From: Cristatella mucedo
Lineage: Eukaryota; Bryozoa; Phylactolaemata; Cristatellidae
Direction of reading: 5' to 3'
NCBI GenBank assembly: GCA_009760855.2
Contig: WPIO01000105.1
Span: 1,188,501 to 1,252,500 of the forward strand
Length of the DNA: 64,000 nucleotides
The notes under the pieces are model-generated. The model was not told where the DNA came from and did no database searches. It worked only from the letters and a program-made list of their open reading frames with translations. The position numbers and the translations under genes are program-made. This document shows positions 46,441-58,528 of this stretch, one piece after another (positions within the stretch are counted from its first letter, which is position 1; each line of letters starts with the position of its first letter).

Positions 46441-47735
46441 GAGAGCCTCTCATCTCGCTCAGGCATCACTGATACTGGATTGCAATGGTTCAGCTCCTAC
46501 CTCAGTGGGAGACTCCGGAGTATTGATGTGAACCGACAGAGATCACACAAAGAACCACTAAAGGGTGTGGCACCTCAGTTCTCTGTGCTCGGTCCGCTTA
46601 TTTTCATGGTTTATACTCTCCATCTTGCCCCTGTCGTTGCCAGGCACAATCTAGGCTTTCACTTTTATGCAGATGCTACTCAGTTGTACCTTTTGCTTTG
46701 ATCCCTCCCAGCCCTCCAGCTCGTCGAATTCTCTCAACTTCCTTACTGCACGTATTGGTGACATCAGCACATGGACGGCGACTGACTTCTTAAATTAAAT
46801 GATGACAAAACCAACTTACTGGTTATTGGTAAACCATGAGTGATTCAGGCATTGGAAAGCCTAACGCTCACGATCAGCTCTGCCAGCATATCACCTATTG
46901 AATCTGTGCGAAATCCTGGTGCTGTTCCAAAGTGACGTTTCATTAGACGACCACATGAGCTCCACAGCCAAGTCTGCCTACTTTCAGCTACATTGCACAA
47001 CTTCGGGCTTGCTTAGACAGGGATACTACATCTAAATTGGTTCATGCATTTGTGACATCCTGTCTTGACCTCCGTAACTCACTGCTTGCTAGTCAACCGG
47101 CCAGCGAAATCAGGCGCTAGCAGCTGGTGCAAAACTATTCAGCTAGGCTTGTCTGTCGTGAGCGTCACAGTTGCCATATATTTTTAATGCCACAGAATTA
47201 AGTGGGCCTATTTGCCATAATGCACCACTTCTGACCACTTCTGATCACTAGCTGACCTGCACTGGTTCTCCGTCAAGCAGTGCATGGACTTGAAAGTTTT
47301 TTCACTCACTTTTAGGTCCCTCCATTATTTGGCTGCAGCCTACCTATCAGGTCTACTCCCCCACCAGGCTCAGCATCGTACCTCCCAATATATATACAGC
47401 TATACCTCGGAAGAACCTCAAATCATTAAGGGACCTTGCATTTAGTTAGCATGCTTCTAAGCTCAGAAATCGCTTGCTACTGGCCTTACGACATTCCCCG
47501 ACTTGACAAAACTTAAAAGAAGCTAAACTTGCACTTATTTACCTCAGCATTTAGTAGATCCATGCGATTCGTCCTTTGTGTGTTTATGCTTGCTGACATT
47601 GTACATGCTGCCGCCAGCCATACTTTCGTGGTGACCTTATGGGCATCACCCCATAACCATGTTCTGCCCTTTGAAATTGAGCAAGCTGCCATCAATCATT
47701 CGATCATGCCTCCGTTGTACTACATATAATAATAA
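46441..47735 (+). mobile_element. LINE family 1, RT to 3' end, continuation of the split plus-strand copy
   Basis: It resumes with SSRSGITDTGLQWFSSYLSGR, then HFYADATQLYL (damaged YADD) and post-RT pieces with stops, ending near 47720 in 3' UTR sequence. Confidence 0.85.
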
Positions 47736-47957
47736 TATTGCACTTGATATTGCACTTGATAAAGCGCCCTCAGAGAACTTAATCTCTTTCTAGGCGCTTT
47801 ACATTTGCTGCAAAGTGATATGCAATAGAATAGTAAGTAAAATCATGCTTGAAAAACAAAAAAATGAATAATATGGTTAGGGGTGACATGCACAGGGTCA
47901 GCATGCAAATGCGGTTAGTGGCAGCATGCACAGTGTCAGCACGGATAAGCACATCAT
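47728..47957 (-). mobile_element. LINE family 1 3' tail
   Basis: A TAA-rich tail, a duplicated ATTGCACTTGAT, the terminal hairpin and the 3' UTR to about 47957. It is short and 5'-truncated. Confidence 0.85.
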
Positions 47958-48354
47958 AAAGTGCCATTAAAGAGATTGAGTTTTTGAAGGGGCTAAACTT
48001 ATTTATTACTATACTTAATATCATGCCTCAGGGCTTGAGTCCACGAAACTGACTGATATTTCCACAAACATTCTTAGAGATTGGCCTCTGTCGGGGTCGT
48101 AGCCTGGACCTGATGACCACTGGCTTCGAGTAACTCAAAGTACCGCTACAGGTGGAGCGCGCCGGACGGCCGCAGACAATGCTGGAGCACGAATTAAAGA
48201 TCCTGAACAAAATGAAAATTAACCCCTTACCCCCTCGCTTGCCTATGAGCGGGCTTCCCACGGCAGATCGCCGATTTACGAGCCCTGCTCCGGCGCTGAA
48301 TCAAAACAGCTGTTGTGATAGTGACGTTAGAATCCTCGGTAGAAACTAAGAATC

Positions 48355-48690
48355 ATCATAAAAATAGTAATGATGGTAAGACAAGTCACTTTGCATATGC
48401 TGTAAAAGAAGTATTTTAGTCAGTTAGCAATTGCACTCAGTGTCAACACGTATCAGTATAGAAAGCGCAATTCACATCGAATAAATAATTGAAGTGAGGA
48501 GCGGCTGGTTAGTTAGTTTTGTTAAAAAGCTGTCGTCAAGTCACCCGATATTGCACTGTCAGTCGGGGTTCAGTTCAAAGTTTCAGCGGCATACGAACTG
48601 AACGAACGAACGGTCTCCAAAGAATTTGCGGTTGGCTAGAGGCACAGCCAATCGACTCTACTCAGAGAACTACCGGCACATGCTGCTCGG
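48355..48690 (-). mobile_element. Decayed LINE family 1 3' fragment
   Basis: ACTTTGCATATGCTGTAAAAG, GTGTCAACACG and ACGGTCTCCAAAGAATTTG match the 3' UTR and last coding part of the family in diverged form. Confidence 0.6.
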
Positions 48691-49027
48691 CTACGCAGCC
48701 TCAAAGCCGTTATGCGGCTCGGTGGGAAGCCAACTTCTGCAGGCCCGTCAGAGGTGGTGCTGGCTCTCTGACTTCGATGGGGCGAGCCCCAAAGTTTCGA
48801 GCGTTCGAGCCTCGAGACTGGCTGTCTGCCAGTCTGGTTCTATTTGCCGGTTGAGCAGGCAATCCGACGCACGTCGTCGGCCTTAATAGTACCCGGATGA
48901 CGGTGGCGGGGCAGCAGCGAGCTATCGTTCGCTACTCCTGAATTATGAATAATAATAAGTTTGCCAGTGTCAGGATTATGCTGAGATATTAAGTAAAAAC
49001 CGCTAATTAATTCTAATGAACTTGGAT
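48691..49027. other. No gene identified
   Basis: Overlapping frames only. Confidence 0.3.
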
Positions 49028-49205
49028 TGAGCCGTGGTGGCACACTAGGTAAAGCGGTTGCTGTTCGCAACCTCGGTCCGAGGTCGTGGGCTCGAATCCT
49101 GCGGTGGGCGATGCTCTATTGTCGCTGCAAGCGGCGGTGACGGCCTTTAAAAGACTCTGCTGCCGCCGCATGGAGCATGGGGGCTGCCAAATCAGCTAGT
49201 AAGTC
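49028..49205 (+). mobile_element. tRNA-derived SINE
   Basis: GCCGTGGTGGCACACTAGGT head, B box variant GGCTCGAATCC at about 49088, and the family body ending CCAAATCAGCTAGTAAG. Confidence 0.85.
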
Positions 49206-49619
49206 TTTGAAGCCGAACCTTCTCCTTCTTCTTCTTCTTCAGAACCCTTCCCGTGTTCTCGTTTGGTTCCACTGTGTAGACTCTTCGGGCGGTTAATCGA
49301 AGTGGGTGAACAGAGCAGGATTATTCCGTAAGCTTTTAGCTATACTACTAAGATTTAGAGAATATTTATTTCTGACGGGTTCTACAATCATTTGAATGCC
49401 TACATGTATCGGCGCTAGTTACCGTATCCCCATTACTCTTCAAGCGACTGTGCTGCCTAGCAACCGCAACTTGCGCCGTGCTTTGTGTATAGACGTTAAA
49501 TAGAATCTCAACTCGCGCTCTCAACGGCAGTCACTCCTGCCTTATTTGCCGTTGGATTTCAATTGCAACTATTTGCAATGTGAGCAATTTTAAATTAGAA
49601 TAATTAAATTTAAACTTGG

Positions 49620-50090
49620 GATATCAAACTTGGGGACACGGAGCGTTGCAGCTGAGCGAGGCGCCGCGTGAAACTTCGCGCGAAACGCAGTCCGGAGCCA
49701 GCGCTCATTGCGCATGGCCGCTCCCCGCAAGATGGCGCCCGATCGCACGGCGAAAGTGTGACTCCCCAGCGCGCCGCGGCGCAGGTGCTTTCCGCTTTGA
49801 CCCGCACGCATTTCGCTGCATCATTCGGCGCCCGCGCCGGCGGCCTCGGAGCGGCAGGCCAACCGGCGGCGGCCACGGCGGCTTTGAAGTCCAACCGTGA
49901 GAAGAACTGACAGAGAAAGCCACCAGAGAAGCCGTTCAAGGACGCAAGAGCCAGCGATGTTTCCAAGAAAATCAATCCCGGTGGCGGGGCGACAGCACTG
50001 GCGAACTCTTCCCGGCTCGCGAGCTGCCCTCGCGGCGTGCCTGCAGCGAGTACTGCTCATCACTAGCGCCGTCCAGGGCGCCGTCTAACG
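49620..50090. promoter_or_regulatory. CpG-rich island with a YY1-like AAGATGGCGCC element
   Basis: CpG density is high on both strands and AAGATGGCGCC at about 49729 resembles the YY1 element often found at animal transcription starts. No clear first exon is visible. Confidence 0.35.
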
Positions 50091-51900
50091 CGACGTGTAA
50101 TGCAATTTAATGCAATATATTTAATGCAATGGAATGTATATCCGTCTGTAACTCCGCGAAGCCACGAAGACCATGTGAGTGCTACGCCGGAGAGTTTGCA
50201 AAGCGCACTCACGTGCTAAGTGGATTCCGGTACGCATTCGGTAGCCAACCGACTTCATCTTACGCAACAAAGAGAGCGTGAGAAGCATAGCTGATTCAGG
50301 AGAGCAGTCGAGGCTGTCTGTAGCATGGACGTAGCAGCTCAGGACGGCTGGAAAGGATGTGCCATAGTCGGCAGCAGGAATGTAGTTGTCGTTGCGTAAG
50401 AATCGTGAAAGCGAGTTCCACAATCTAGGACCTGCAGAGCTTATGTGTCTGTCGCCAACGGTCTTTAAGCGGAGTAATGGAACAGCTATTTAATTGTCCA
50501 TACAGGAGGACCTGAGGGAAACTGATGCAGCAGTTCAGCTAGGTATGGAGGAGCCAAGCCGTGGCGGGTCTTGTGGGTTAGAGCGAGAACTTTGCTCAGT
50601 ATCCGTTGATCAACCGGCAGCCATCCTAGCTCTTTTAGCAAAGGAGACACGTGTTCAAACCTCTGGGACTTGAAAACTAGCCTTGCAGCCATATTCATAG
50701 CCAGCTGCAGTGGCCTAGTGGCATTTTTCGTTAGCCCAGCCAAAAGGAAATTACAATCAAGTCGAGACAGAACTAAGGAGCTAGTTGAATATTTTGCGAG
50801 CCACCGTGGAGACAGTTCATAATCTTAGATAGGGATCAGACGTGATGGCTAGCTGTGGAAGCAGTTTTCTAAACAAAGCTTTCAAAATTTAGGCAATTGT
50901 CGGAGACAACACCTAAATTCTGAGCACATGGTAATGGTCGCACAGCAGCATTAAATATTACCAGAGGGCAAAGCCTTCTAGTCCAGCCACATGTTCAGAA
51001 TGTCCTAGGAGCAGCAGATCAGTTTTCTCGTCATTTAGTTTCAAGAAATTCTCCGACATCTTGGGTGAAACATTGGCAAGGCAAGCATTCAGTTTGTGAG
51101 TTTCTGCAGCAGATTCCGAAGGGTTAAACAACAGATACAGCTGAGCATTGTAAGCATAAAAGTGATGTCCAATTCTTTAGGCCTCAATCACCTTTCCCAG
51201 AGGTTGAGTATACGTGGAGAACGGCAACAGACCGATGACGGACCCTTGAGAAACTCTCCAGGTGACTGGTCTGGTGGGCGAAACCTGACTCCCGCACGAA
51301 ACGGATTGAACACGATCGGACAAGTACGATATTTAAACCACGCCAGCCTGCAAGACCGATCTTTGTTCTCAATTGTTCAAGTAGGAAATTGTGATAAATG
51401 GTGTCGAAGGCCGCCGATAGATCTAGCAGCGCGTGGGCAGTGCTATTCCCGTATTCGTAGCTTCATAGTATGCAGTTGGTTATACGGAGGAGAGCAGTTT
51501 CATTGGAGTGCTTGAACCCCGATTGAAATTTTTCCGAGATTTTGTTCTTTTTCATATGTGCTACCAGCATCTTAGCGAAAAGATTTTCAATAATCTTTGA
51601 CAAAAAAAGGGAAACCGGGCGATAGTTTGCTAGGATCTCTGTATCTAATCAAGGCTTATCAAATATCGGTCTAACGATTGCCGATTTGAAGGACCCGGGT
51701 ACAAATCCTTTTCCCAGAGAAGCATTACAGATCTCGGTTATGGCTGGGCCAAGTTGGTTTGTCTGTGAAGATCCCAGAGACGATGGTACAGGTTCTTCAG
51801 GAGACAAGCTCTTATCACTAGACCTAATTAAGGTAGCCACATCGTATGCAGAAACCTCGGAAAATCTTTAAAAAAAATAGGTCATACACAGGTTGCGATT
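50090..51900 (-). mobile_element. LINE family 2, 5'-truncated
   Basis: From high to low coordinates: LGPAITEICNASLGKGFVPG and FKSAIVRPIFDKP (N-terminal RT), degraded RT, then NMAARLVFKSQRFEHVSP and NSLSRFLRND, and the CCGTCTGTAACTCC end with a TAATGCAAT-type tail. It is more complete than the copy at 24.8 kb. Confidence 0.85.
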
Positions 51901-52935
51901 CAGCAATCACTCTCATCCGGCTCTTCGGGGTGGGCGCTCGGGGGTGTAGTTGCCACCACGCAGCCCAAGAGCTGCGGGTCAAGTGCCGCGAGCGCGCGGC
52001 TTCGCCTGCGCATTTTCAATCACAGCCGTATCCGCGATCGTGCCACGCCGCGAGCCTCGCCTGCGAACTGTCCCTCGCTCGACTGCTGAGCGGCGTGGTT
52101 CTACCGCCGCCGCCGCCGCCGCCGCCGCCGATCCCACGAAGTCGTCGTCTACCCTCTCGTCTCGCGCCAGCACTGCCGCCGCTTGCGAGCGCCACCGCCG
52201 TTCGACGAAGCTTTTTCATGCCGTCTATGCTGCAAAATTAGCTGCCAGTATTAAAGTTAAAACTCAAAGATCGCTCGCCGGGCCGTCAGCTGCCTACTGC
52301 ATTGCATAAGTGAATATTGTGAAACCGGGCAAAACTGACGACGCCATCGCTTTTGTTCGGCGTCAGTGCGGCGTCTGCTCTTTAGTGAGCTTCCGGGTCG
52401 CGAGCCTGCGGATGCGGGAGTCGACGAGCGCGTTGTCCAGCTTCTGCGTGGTTTGCCGGGGCTTAAATGAACAGCCATGCTGTGCAAATCTCTCCGCGCG
52501 TGCTTGCCCTCTAACCGTTGTGGATTCTGGACTTCGAGGGTCAGAGAGCTTAGAGTTTAGCCGGCAGGAGGGATTTCGTAAAGTAAAGGTCCGCTGATTT
52601 AGCAGTCGCATTCGTGGGCTTGTTCCTTGTTTGTTTTCTGTTGTTGTTGTTGTTGTTTTTTGTTTGTTTGTTTCTTGTGCTTGCTTTCGTGTGCGTGTAG
52701 CTTATTTCTTGCAGAACAGCCGCCGCGGCCACAGTTCCCTCTTGCAGTGAGCGATAAGGATTTTTGCGCTGCAGGACTCTAACCCACGTGACCTGGGATG
52801 TGAAGTGCACAAACCTCAACCCTAGGCTACGAATCGAGGTCCCTTAAGTTGCCAACGACCTTGATTGGAACGTTGTCAGTGGCTGTGCAGCTCTAGAAAG
52901 TGGACCAAAACGCTGCCCTCGTAGATGCCGAAATG

Positions 52936-52966
52936 AGGTCCGTGCGAGCATCGCTCGCACGGACCT
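52936..52966. repeat. Perfect 14-bp inverted repeat with 3-base loop
   Basis: AGGTCCGTGCGAGC and its exact complement are separated by ATC. This gives a stable hairpin. Confidence 0.95.
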
Positions 52967-53057
52967 GGAATCCGCTCAAAGCGCACAAATCAAATTATTT
53001 TCCGCTTACCTGTATCGATACTTTCTTCGCTTTGCACTCTAAGTTCTCCCACAACCG

Positions 53058-53076
53058 CTCGCGCGCGCGCGCGCGA
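53058..53076. repeat. (CG)n alternating tract
   Basis: Nineteen bases of alternating C and G, a Z-DNA-prone sequence. Confidence 0.85.
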
Positions 53077-53509
53077 GAATAACGCGACGAAGAGGCCGCA
53101 ACGATACGCGCAAATTCGACGACGGTAGCGGCCGGAGTAAGGCAGAAATATAAAAGCGCAAAGGTTTTATTGTTCGAAGTGCGTTTTCCAAAAACTGGAG
53201 TGGTAGATTTGAAAACCACCTGGGTTCACGGGTTCACAGGACCAGATATGGCGTACAACGGAAAAATCTCAACTCCAAATCTTTTTGTAGACTCACTCAC
53301 TGAATTCACTGAATCGCAGTTTGTAAAACTATCTGATCCCATTTACTCCAATTTACTAGCTGCTTATAATCTCTAGCACTGCTGCCATCTGTCCGATCAT
53401 GCACAGTAGAGGTTCTAAGATCAGCGAATGCACTTTTATCCAGTTGCTATGCGAAACTGCGTTTGAGATAGCTATTTTAGAGGCAAGAAAATTGCTGCGT
53501 AAATTCCTA

Positions 53510-53873
53510 GAAATGAGTATGCGCGATGAAAAAACTAACTTACTAGTTATGGGCAAACCCAGTGTGATTCAGAGATTGGAAAGGCTGTCTCTCAAAATTG
53601 GCTTGGCCAGCACATCTCCTGTCGAATCAGCTCGAAATCTAGGTGTCATATTCCAAAGCGACCTCTCATTAGACGACCTTATCAGCTCCACAGTCAAATC
53701 CGCCTATTTTTAGCTTCATAACATTGATAAAATTCGGGCTTGTTTAGATAAGGATACCACGTCCAAGTTGGTCCATGCATTCGTGACATCCCGTCTCGAC
53801 TTCTGCAACTCACTGCTTACTGGCCTACCAGCATGTGCGATCAGGCGATTGCAGCTAGTACAAAACTCGAGAG
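53510..53873 (+). mobile_element. LINE family 1 internal fragment, well preserved
   Basis: [19 protein letters not shown] through [18 protein letters not shown] is nearly identical to the copy at 16.7-17.7 kb, with one TAG. It is truncated at both ends inside coding sequence and has no 3' tail. Confidence 0.9.
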
Positions 53874-54125
53874 CTATGCCAGCGAAATGAGCCACGGCTA
53901 CGAAGCGCTGGTACGAACGTAGAGACACGCTTGAGTCGGATGGGTGGGGCGGACGCACGACTTCCGAGCTCGCGCGCACTCTGCCGGTCGAGGGATGCAC
54001 AGCAGAAAGAAAGCGTCGAAATCTGCATCGAACGTGCCGACGAAACGTCTACGAACCATTGAGAACGGAGGAGGCCCTCCGCCATCCCTGTGGCCGACCG
54101 CCGCCGCTGCCGCCACGTTAGACTA

Positions 54126-54258
54126 GCGGCGGCGGAGCGGCGGCGGAGCGGCGGCGGAGCGGCGGCGGAGCGGCGGCGGAGCGGCGGCGGAGCGGCGGCG
54201 GAGCGGCGGCGGAGCGGCGGCGGAGCGGCGGTGGAGCGGCGGCGGAGCGGCGGCGGCG
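54126..54258. repeat. 11-bp GC minisatellite, about twelve units
   Basis: The unit GAGCGGCGGCG repeats with one GTG variant near 54232. Because 11 is not a multiple of 3, all frames are open and give an 11-residue repeat, which explains the long frames here. Confidence 0.95.
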
Positions 54259-54466
54259 CTGGAATGGGTCCCCTGAGGCGGCGCCTCCGCGCTACAGCTA
54301 CCGAGTACCGTCCACCGCACGCCAGCCGCCGCGCCAGCCGCCGCGCCAGCCTGTTTACGGCCACGCTCGCGCCGCCGTTCACCGGCTCGTTCACCACGTG
54401 ACCGTCGTCAGCCGCCGGGGTCGAAGGGTTCGCGGGTCGACCCGGCGGGCGGGCGGGCCGGCGCTC

Positions 54467-54473
54467 TTTATAG
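54467..54473 (+). promoter_or_regulatory. TATA-like box in the CpG island
   Basis: TTTATAG stands out within almost pure GC sequence, about 430 bases before the ATG of the cysteine-rich secreted protein. It would place transcription start near 54500. Confidence 0.4.
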
Positions 54474-54904
54474 CGGTCGCGCGCCGCGGCCGACGGCGAG
54501 CATTCGGCTTGTCGCGCGCCGGCGAGCCGCAGCAGCAGCCGTCTTTTGCCGCAGCAGCCGATAGTCCGGGCAGCCCGGTGTCGGCGGTTTTGTCCGCTCA
54601 GTCCGCGCCGCCGCCGCCGCCGCCGCGCTCGGGTCGCGACCGTGCTAGTCTTTCAGCTCGGTGAGTGCCAGTGCCAGAGGCGAGACGCGTGCGCTCTCCG
54701 CTCGCGATCGCCGCAGCGGCGGCCTCGGCGGCGATCGCGATCACCGCCACCGTGGCGGCCGCCGCCGGCTACCCCGGCGGAGGCGGTGGCCGCGGTGGCT
54801 CTCTCGGCGCCACTCTCATTGCAACCGCCGCGCGGACGTTTCGCCTCGCTGCAGGCTAGCTCCTCGCGTGGATCTAGCGACGCACGCGCTAGCCTCGGGC
54901 GGCC

Positions 54905-55850
54905 ATGAGGGGCGCCGAAATTCGCCCAGCCGTCGTCGTCGGCCTCTGGCTGTGGTGCGCGCACTCGTTCGCAGCCGCCGCCGAGCTCACTAAGGTAAGG
55001 GCTCCGCCAGCGTTGCCGCGCTGCGGACGACGACCTTTCGCGCACAATCGCCGAGCGGAGCCGCGGCCGCCTGCGTCGTCGTCGCGACGACGCTGGCGGC
55101 CGAGAGATGGGCGCGCATGAGCACGTGCGCGAGCTTCGATGCAAGATGCCGCAAGATGATCGCGCGTCGGCGCGAAAGGAGCCCGCGGTGGCTGCGCTAT
55201 TTGGCTGCGAGCAGCGCCATTTGCCGCTATCGCCGGGCCACTTGGTTTCGCCCGCCGCCGCCGCTCGTTACTGACGCAAGTTCAGTTCGATTTCGGCAGT
55301 GCGCGACTCGTTACGTTTTCAGACGCATCCGCTCGGCGCGAACGCGCACGCCGCCGCCATCGCCGTCGCCTCTACGACGGCGCCGTTCGCTACGGCGGCC
55401 CCACCGCCGCCGGCGATAAGGAGGCACCGTGCGGCGGCCGCCGCAGATCTGCACTCGACCGTTCGCCCGAGATCGCCGACCACGCTCTCGGCACCGGTGC
55501 CGTCGGCCAGGAATCGGCATCGCTTGGCGCGCGCTCGGCCGCCACCGGGTGCGCCGGGCTATTGCGTCGCCCGATGCGAGGAGGAGTACAAGCAGTGCTT
55601 CCTGCTGCTTAGGCCGAAGAGGACGTTGATCCACTCGGCCGCCGCCGCCTCTCCGGCGAAGTCGCGAACGAGGGCAGGTGCCGCCGCCGGCTCCAGCGCG
55701 GCCCCTCTATCGTGCCAAGCCAAGTACTCGGCGTGCCGGTCTTCGTGCAATCGCCGACGAAGGAAGATCGCTCCGATGCCGGCGGCGACGGCCAGAGGTG
55801 CAGCGAGGTCGACGAGCCATGGCCGAAGTGCACGGACGGCGGACGGCTGA
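54905..55850 (+). CDS. Candidate two-exon gene for a secreted six-cysteine protein
   Basis: Exon 1 (54905-54994) has an ATG in good context and encodes a signal peptide: MRGAEIR, then a hydrophobic core with VVVGLWLW, then AAAA before ELTK. It ends at AAG|GTAAGG. A 328-bp intron ends in TTACGTTTTCAG at 55322. Exon 2 (55323-55850) continues in phase 0 to a TGA, total about 205 residues. After an Ala/Pro/Arg-rich part, exactly six cysteines occur as CX3CX6C and, after about 44 residues, CX6CX3C, a mirror arrangement. A basic NRRRRK follows. No family recognised. The frame lies in CpG-rich DNA, where open frames are common, so it needs transcript support; exon 2 might also splice onward. Confidence 0.45.
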
Positions 55851-57170
55851 CTGCGGCGTCGCCACTGTGTCGCCGTCGCCGCCCGCTGCGTCGACGTCTG
55901 CGGAGGCGGCGGGCCCAGCATCCGGTGGCCTCAGCCGATTGCTCAGCCCCTGGACATCGCTGCTGCTGCTGCTGGCGGCACACCGGCTGCGCACCGTTGA
56001 CGGGCTTCGCCCGGAAGCGCCGACGCGAGCTCGCGACTACTGCCGCGACTCCCACGGCGGCGGAGAGCTAGCGAGCCGAGAGACGGCTCTAGCCGATCTC
56101 TGCGACGGCGGCCGAGGCAGAGGCCGAGGCAGAGCTCGCAGTCGGCCGTCGGCGAAGCGCCCTGAAGTAGAACGGCGGCAATCGTGGAGCGACCGCGAAC
56201 ACCGTGGTGGATGAGAAACTGGCTACCGATGCATTCACTATCAGCGAGCAATCGCGAGGACGAATTCGCAGGGCGCTAGGGCAAGCGTTGGTCGCCGCGC
56301 GATCCGGCGACAGCGGAGCGCCCGCGAACGACGACAGGTCTCGCGGCCGCTCAGCGGAACGCCGCCGCCGCCGCCGCCGCCGCCGCTGCGACCGGCTTTC
56401 GGGGCGCGCGTCGACGCGAACGTGGACGCGGACGGCGTGAAACCGGGCCGTAGCACGTAGTCGCGCCGTAGCTGGGCCGCCCGCAACTGCTTTTTACCTA
56501 CGTCGCAGACGCAAAGACTGTTCCGACAGTGCTCCGGCGAGCGGGCGGCGAGCTGACAGATAGATGCGCGCGCGCCGCTTGCCGACCGGCTCTGAGCTGC
56601 GGCCCGATGCGCTGGAAGCCGGAGGCTCTTTGGCTCAGCGCTCAGTGCGACGCTCGCGCGCGAGAAGCGTCCGCTGGATTCTCTCCGCAGAGGCTCGGAG
56701 GGCTCGCCGCGGAGGCCGCGCGCACGTGGCCTTCCGAGGTAGATTCGATGACGCCTCAGCGCCCCACGATTTCGGCGCCGACGACGGCGGTGGTGGACTT
56801 CGAGCGCGGATCGCTCCCAGCACGCCTCCACCCGCGCGCCGTACGGACGGACGCGGGGCGATGCCGAGTTCGCCGCGCGCGTCTCGGCGTTCATCGCAAA
56901 CGTCGCCGCTTTAGGGCAGCGGTGGCTAAGTAATGCGCAAGCGAGCACTGCAAGCAAGCTCGAGGCTCGAAATAGAATGTACATCAAGAAGTCGGTCTAT
57001 TCTGGCTAATTTTGCAGACCTGTGCCGCGTGCCGCCCGCAGGGCATGTTGAGACGCGCGCGCGTGCGACGTCCGCTCGAACGTGCTCGAGTGCGCGTCCG
57101 CACCGTTGCTCTGCAGATCCAGTTGGTTCGTCTTCTTTTCGTCTGCCAGCCCAAGCAAAGCCCTTTGTGA

Positions 57171-57280
<110 letters not shown>

Positions 57281-58445
57281 AGAGAGGCGCCTCATCGGGG
57301 TCGTACGTATACCAATGAAGACACCGCTGCGTCGAATTGCCACTCGATGCAGCGGCGTGCGAACGGCCTAGCAGCGAGGGGCTCGCGACGGCGTGGGCGC
57401 GGCCCCTGGCATTGCCCTCCTACCGCGAGCTCGGCGGCTTCCGCCCACCGAGGAGCCGGCGGAAGCGCCGCGGCGACGCCGCGCCGAGCGACGCAGGGTG
57501 TCGGCCGTCACGCTCCGCATCATCGCCAGGTGAGGCGCGGCCGCGATCGTCCGGTCAGCAGCGGCAGCGGCTGCGCCTGCAATTAGGCTTGCGGGACTGC
57601 CAGCGCCGCCTGGCGGAGGCGGTTGGACCGCCACCAGGTGGCGTTCGCTCGGCTCAACTAGCATCGCCCACCGCCTGTCGTCCGCCGCCGACCCCGCGCG
57701 CGGTCGGCCGGCAGTGGGCGGCGGCGGCAGCGGATCCGTGCGCCCCGCGGTGGAGGTGGCGGCTGCCGCCGCGAAGCTTTCACCGCTGCTCGCGGCTTAA
57801 CGCCTCTCAGCTGCGGGGCAGATTCGTAGCAGATGTCCGTCTGAAACTCTCGGCCCGACTCGATCGAGACGAGGTCGAGGCTGGCGCAGCGACCTCTTTT
57901 CTGCGGCGGCGGCAGCGTTATCCACCGATGGCGGCGGCGAGCAGGCCAACGATGCGAGGGATTCAGTTGCTGCTGCTGCTGCGGTCTCGAGGCCTCTCGC
58001 GGCGGGCGTCGCGTCCCGACCGTGCACCTCTCCGCATGCCCCGCTAATTTGAACGAAGCGGTGCACGGTCGAGCCCGAACGCCCAGCAAATAGAGACTAG
58101 TCTCTTCGGCGTAAGAGCACGCCTCTCGGCGTCCGTACGACGCTCGGCGGTTTCTCGCTCCCGACGTCTCGACGCCGCCGCCTGAGTCCGGCTGCTGCAG
58201 CAGCGTCCCAGTCTTCCTTGCTCGTGCCGGACGCTGGAACCGATGCGCCGCGAGAGAGGGCTTCGGAAGAGTAGGCACGCGACGCTCGGGGCCTGCCCCG
58301 GGGCGACCGCAGACCCCCCATAAGCACTCGGCGGGTGAAGGCCGAAGCGCAGGCCCGAAGCCGAAATTTGTGGCTGGCGAATCGCGACGCGACACAGCGG
58401 TATGGCCCCGGATGCCCACATTGTCGCTCGAGATCGAAAGGGACT

Positions 58446-58447
<2 letters not shown>

Positions 58448-58495
<48 letters not shown>

Positions 58496-58528
58496 AGAGG
58501 GAGGGAGGGGGGAGGGAGAGAGAGAGTT
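58448..58528. repeat. (GA)n microsatellite with GGGA variants
   Basis: About 45 bases of pure GA followed by GGGAGGGA-type units. Confidence 0.95.

Larger units (their letters stand above)
51901..53509. other. CpG-rich stretch (51.93-52.25 kb) and unassigned sequence
   Basis: A (CCG)n run at 52104-52130 lies in a CpG-rich block that may be a promoter. The rest shows no gene. A hairpin at 52936-52966 and a (CG)n run at 53058-53076 are listed separately. Confidence 0.3.

Noticed and set aside
54090-54401. Gly/Arg/Ala-repeat protein over the 11-bp array
   Set aside because: An 11-base unit leaves all frames open, so the repeat protein is an artefact.
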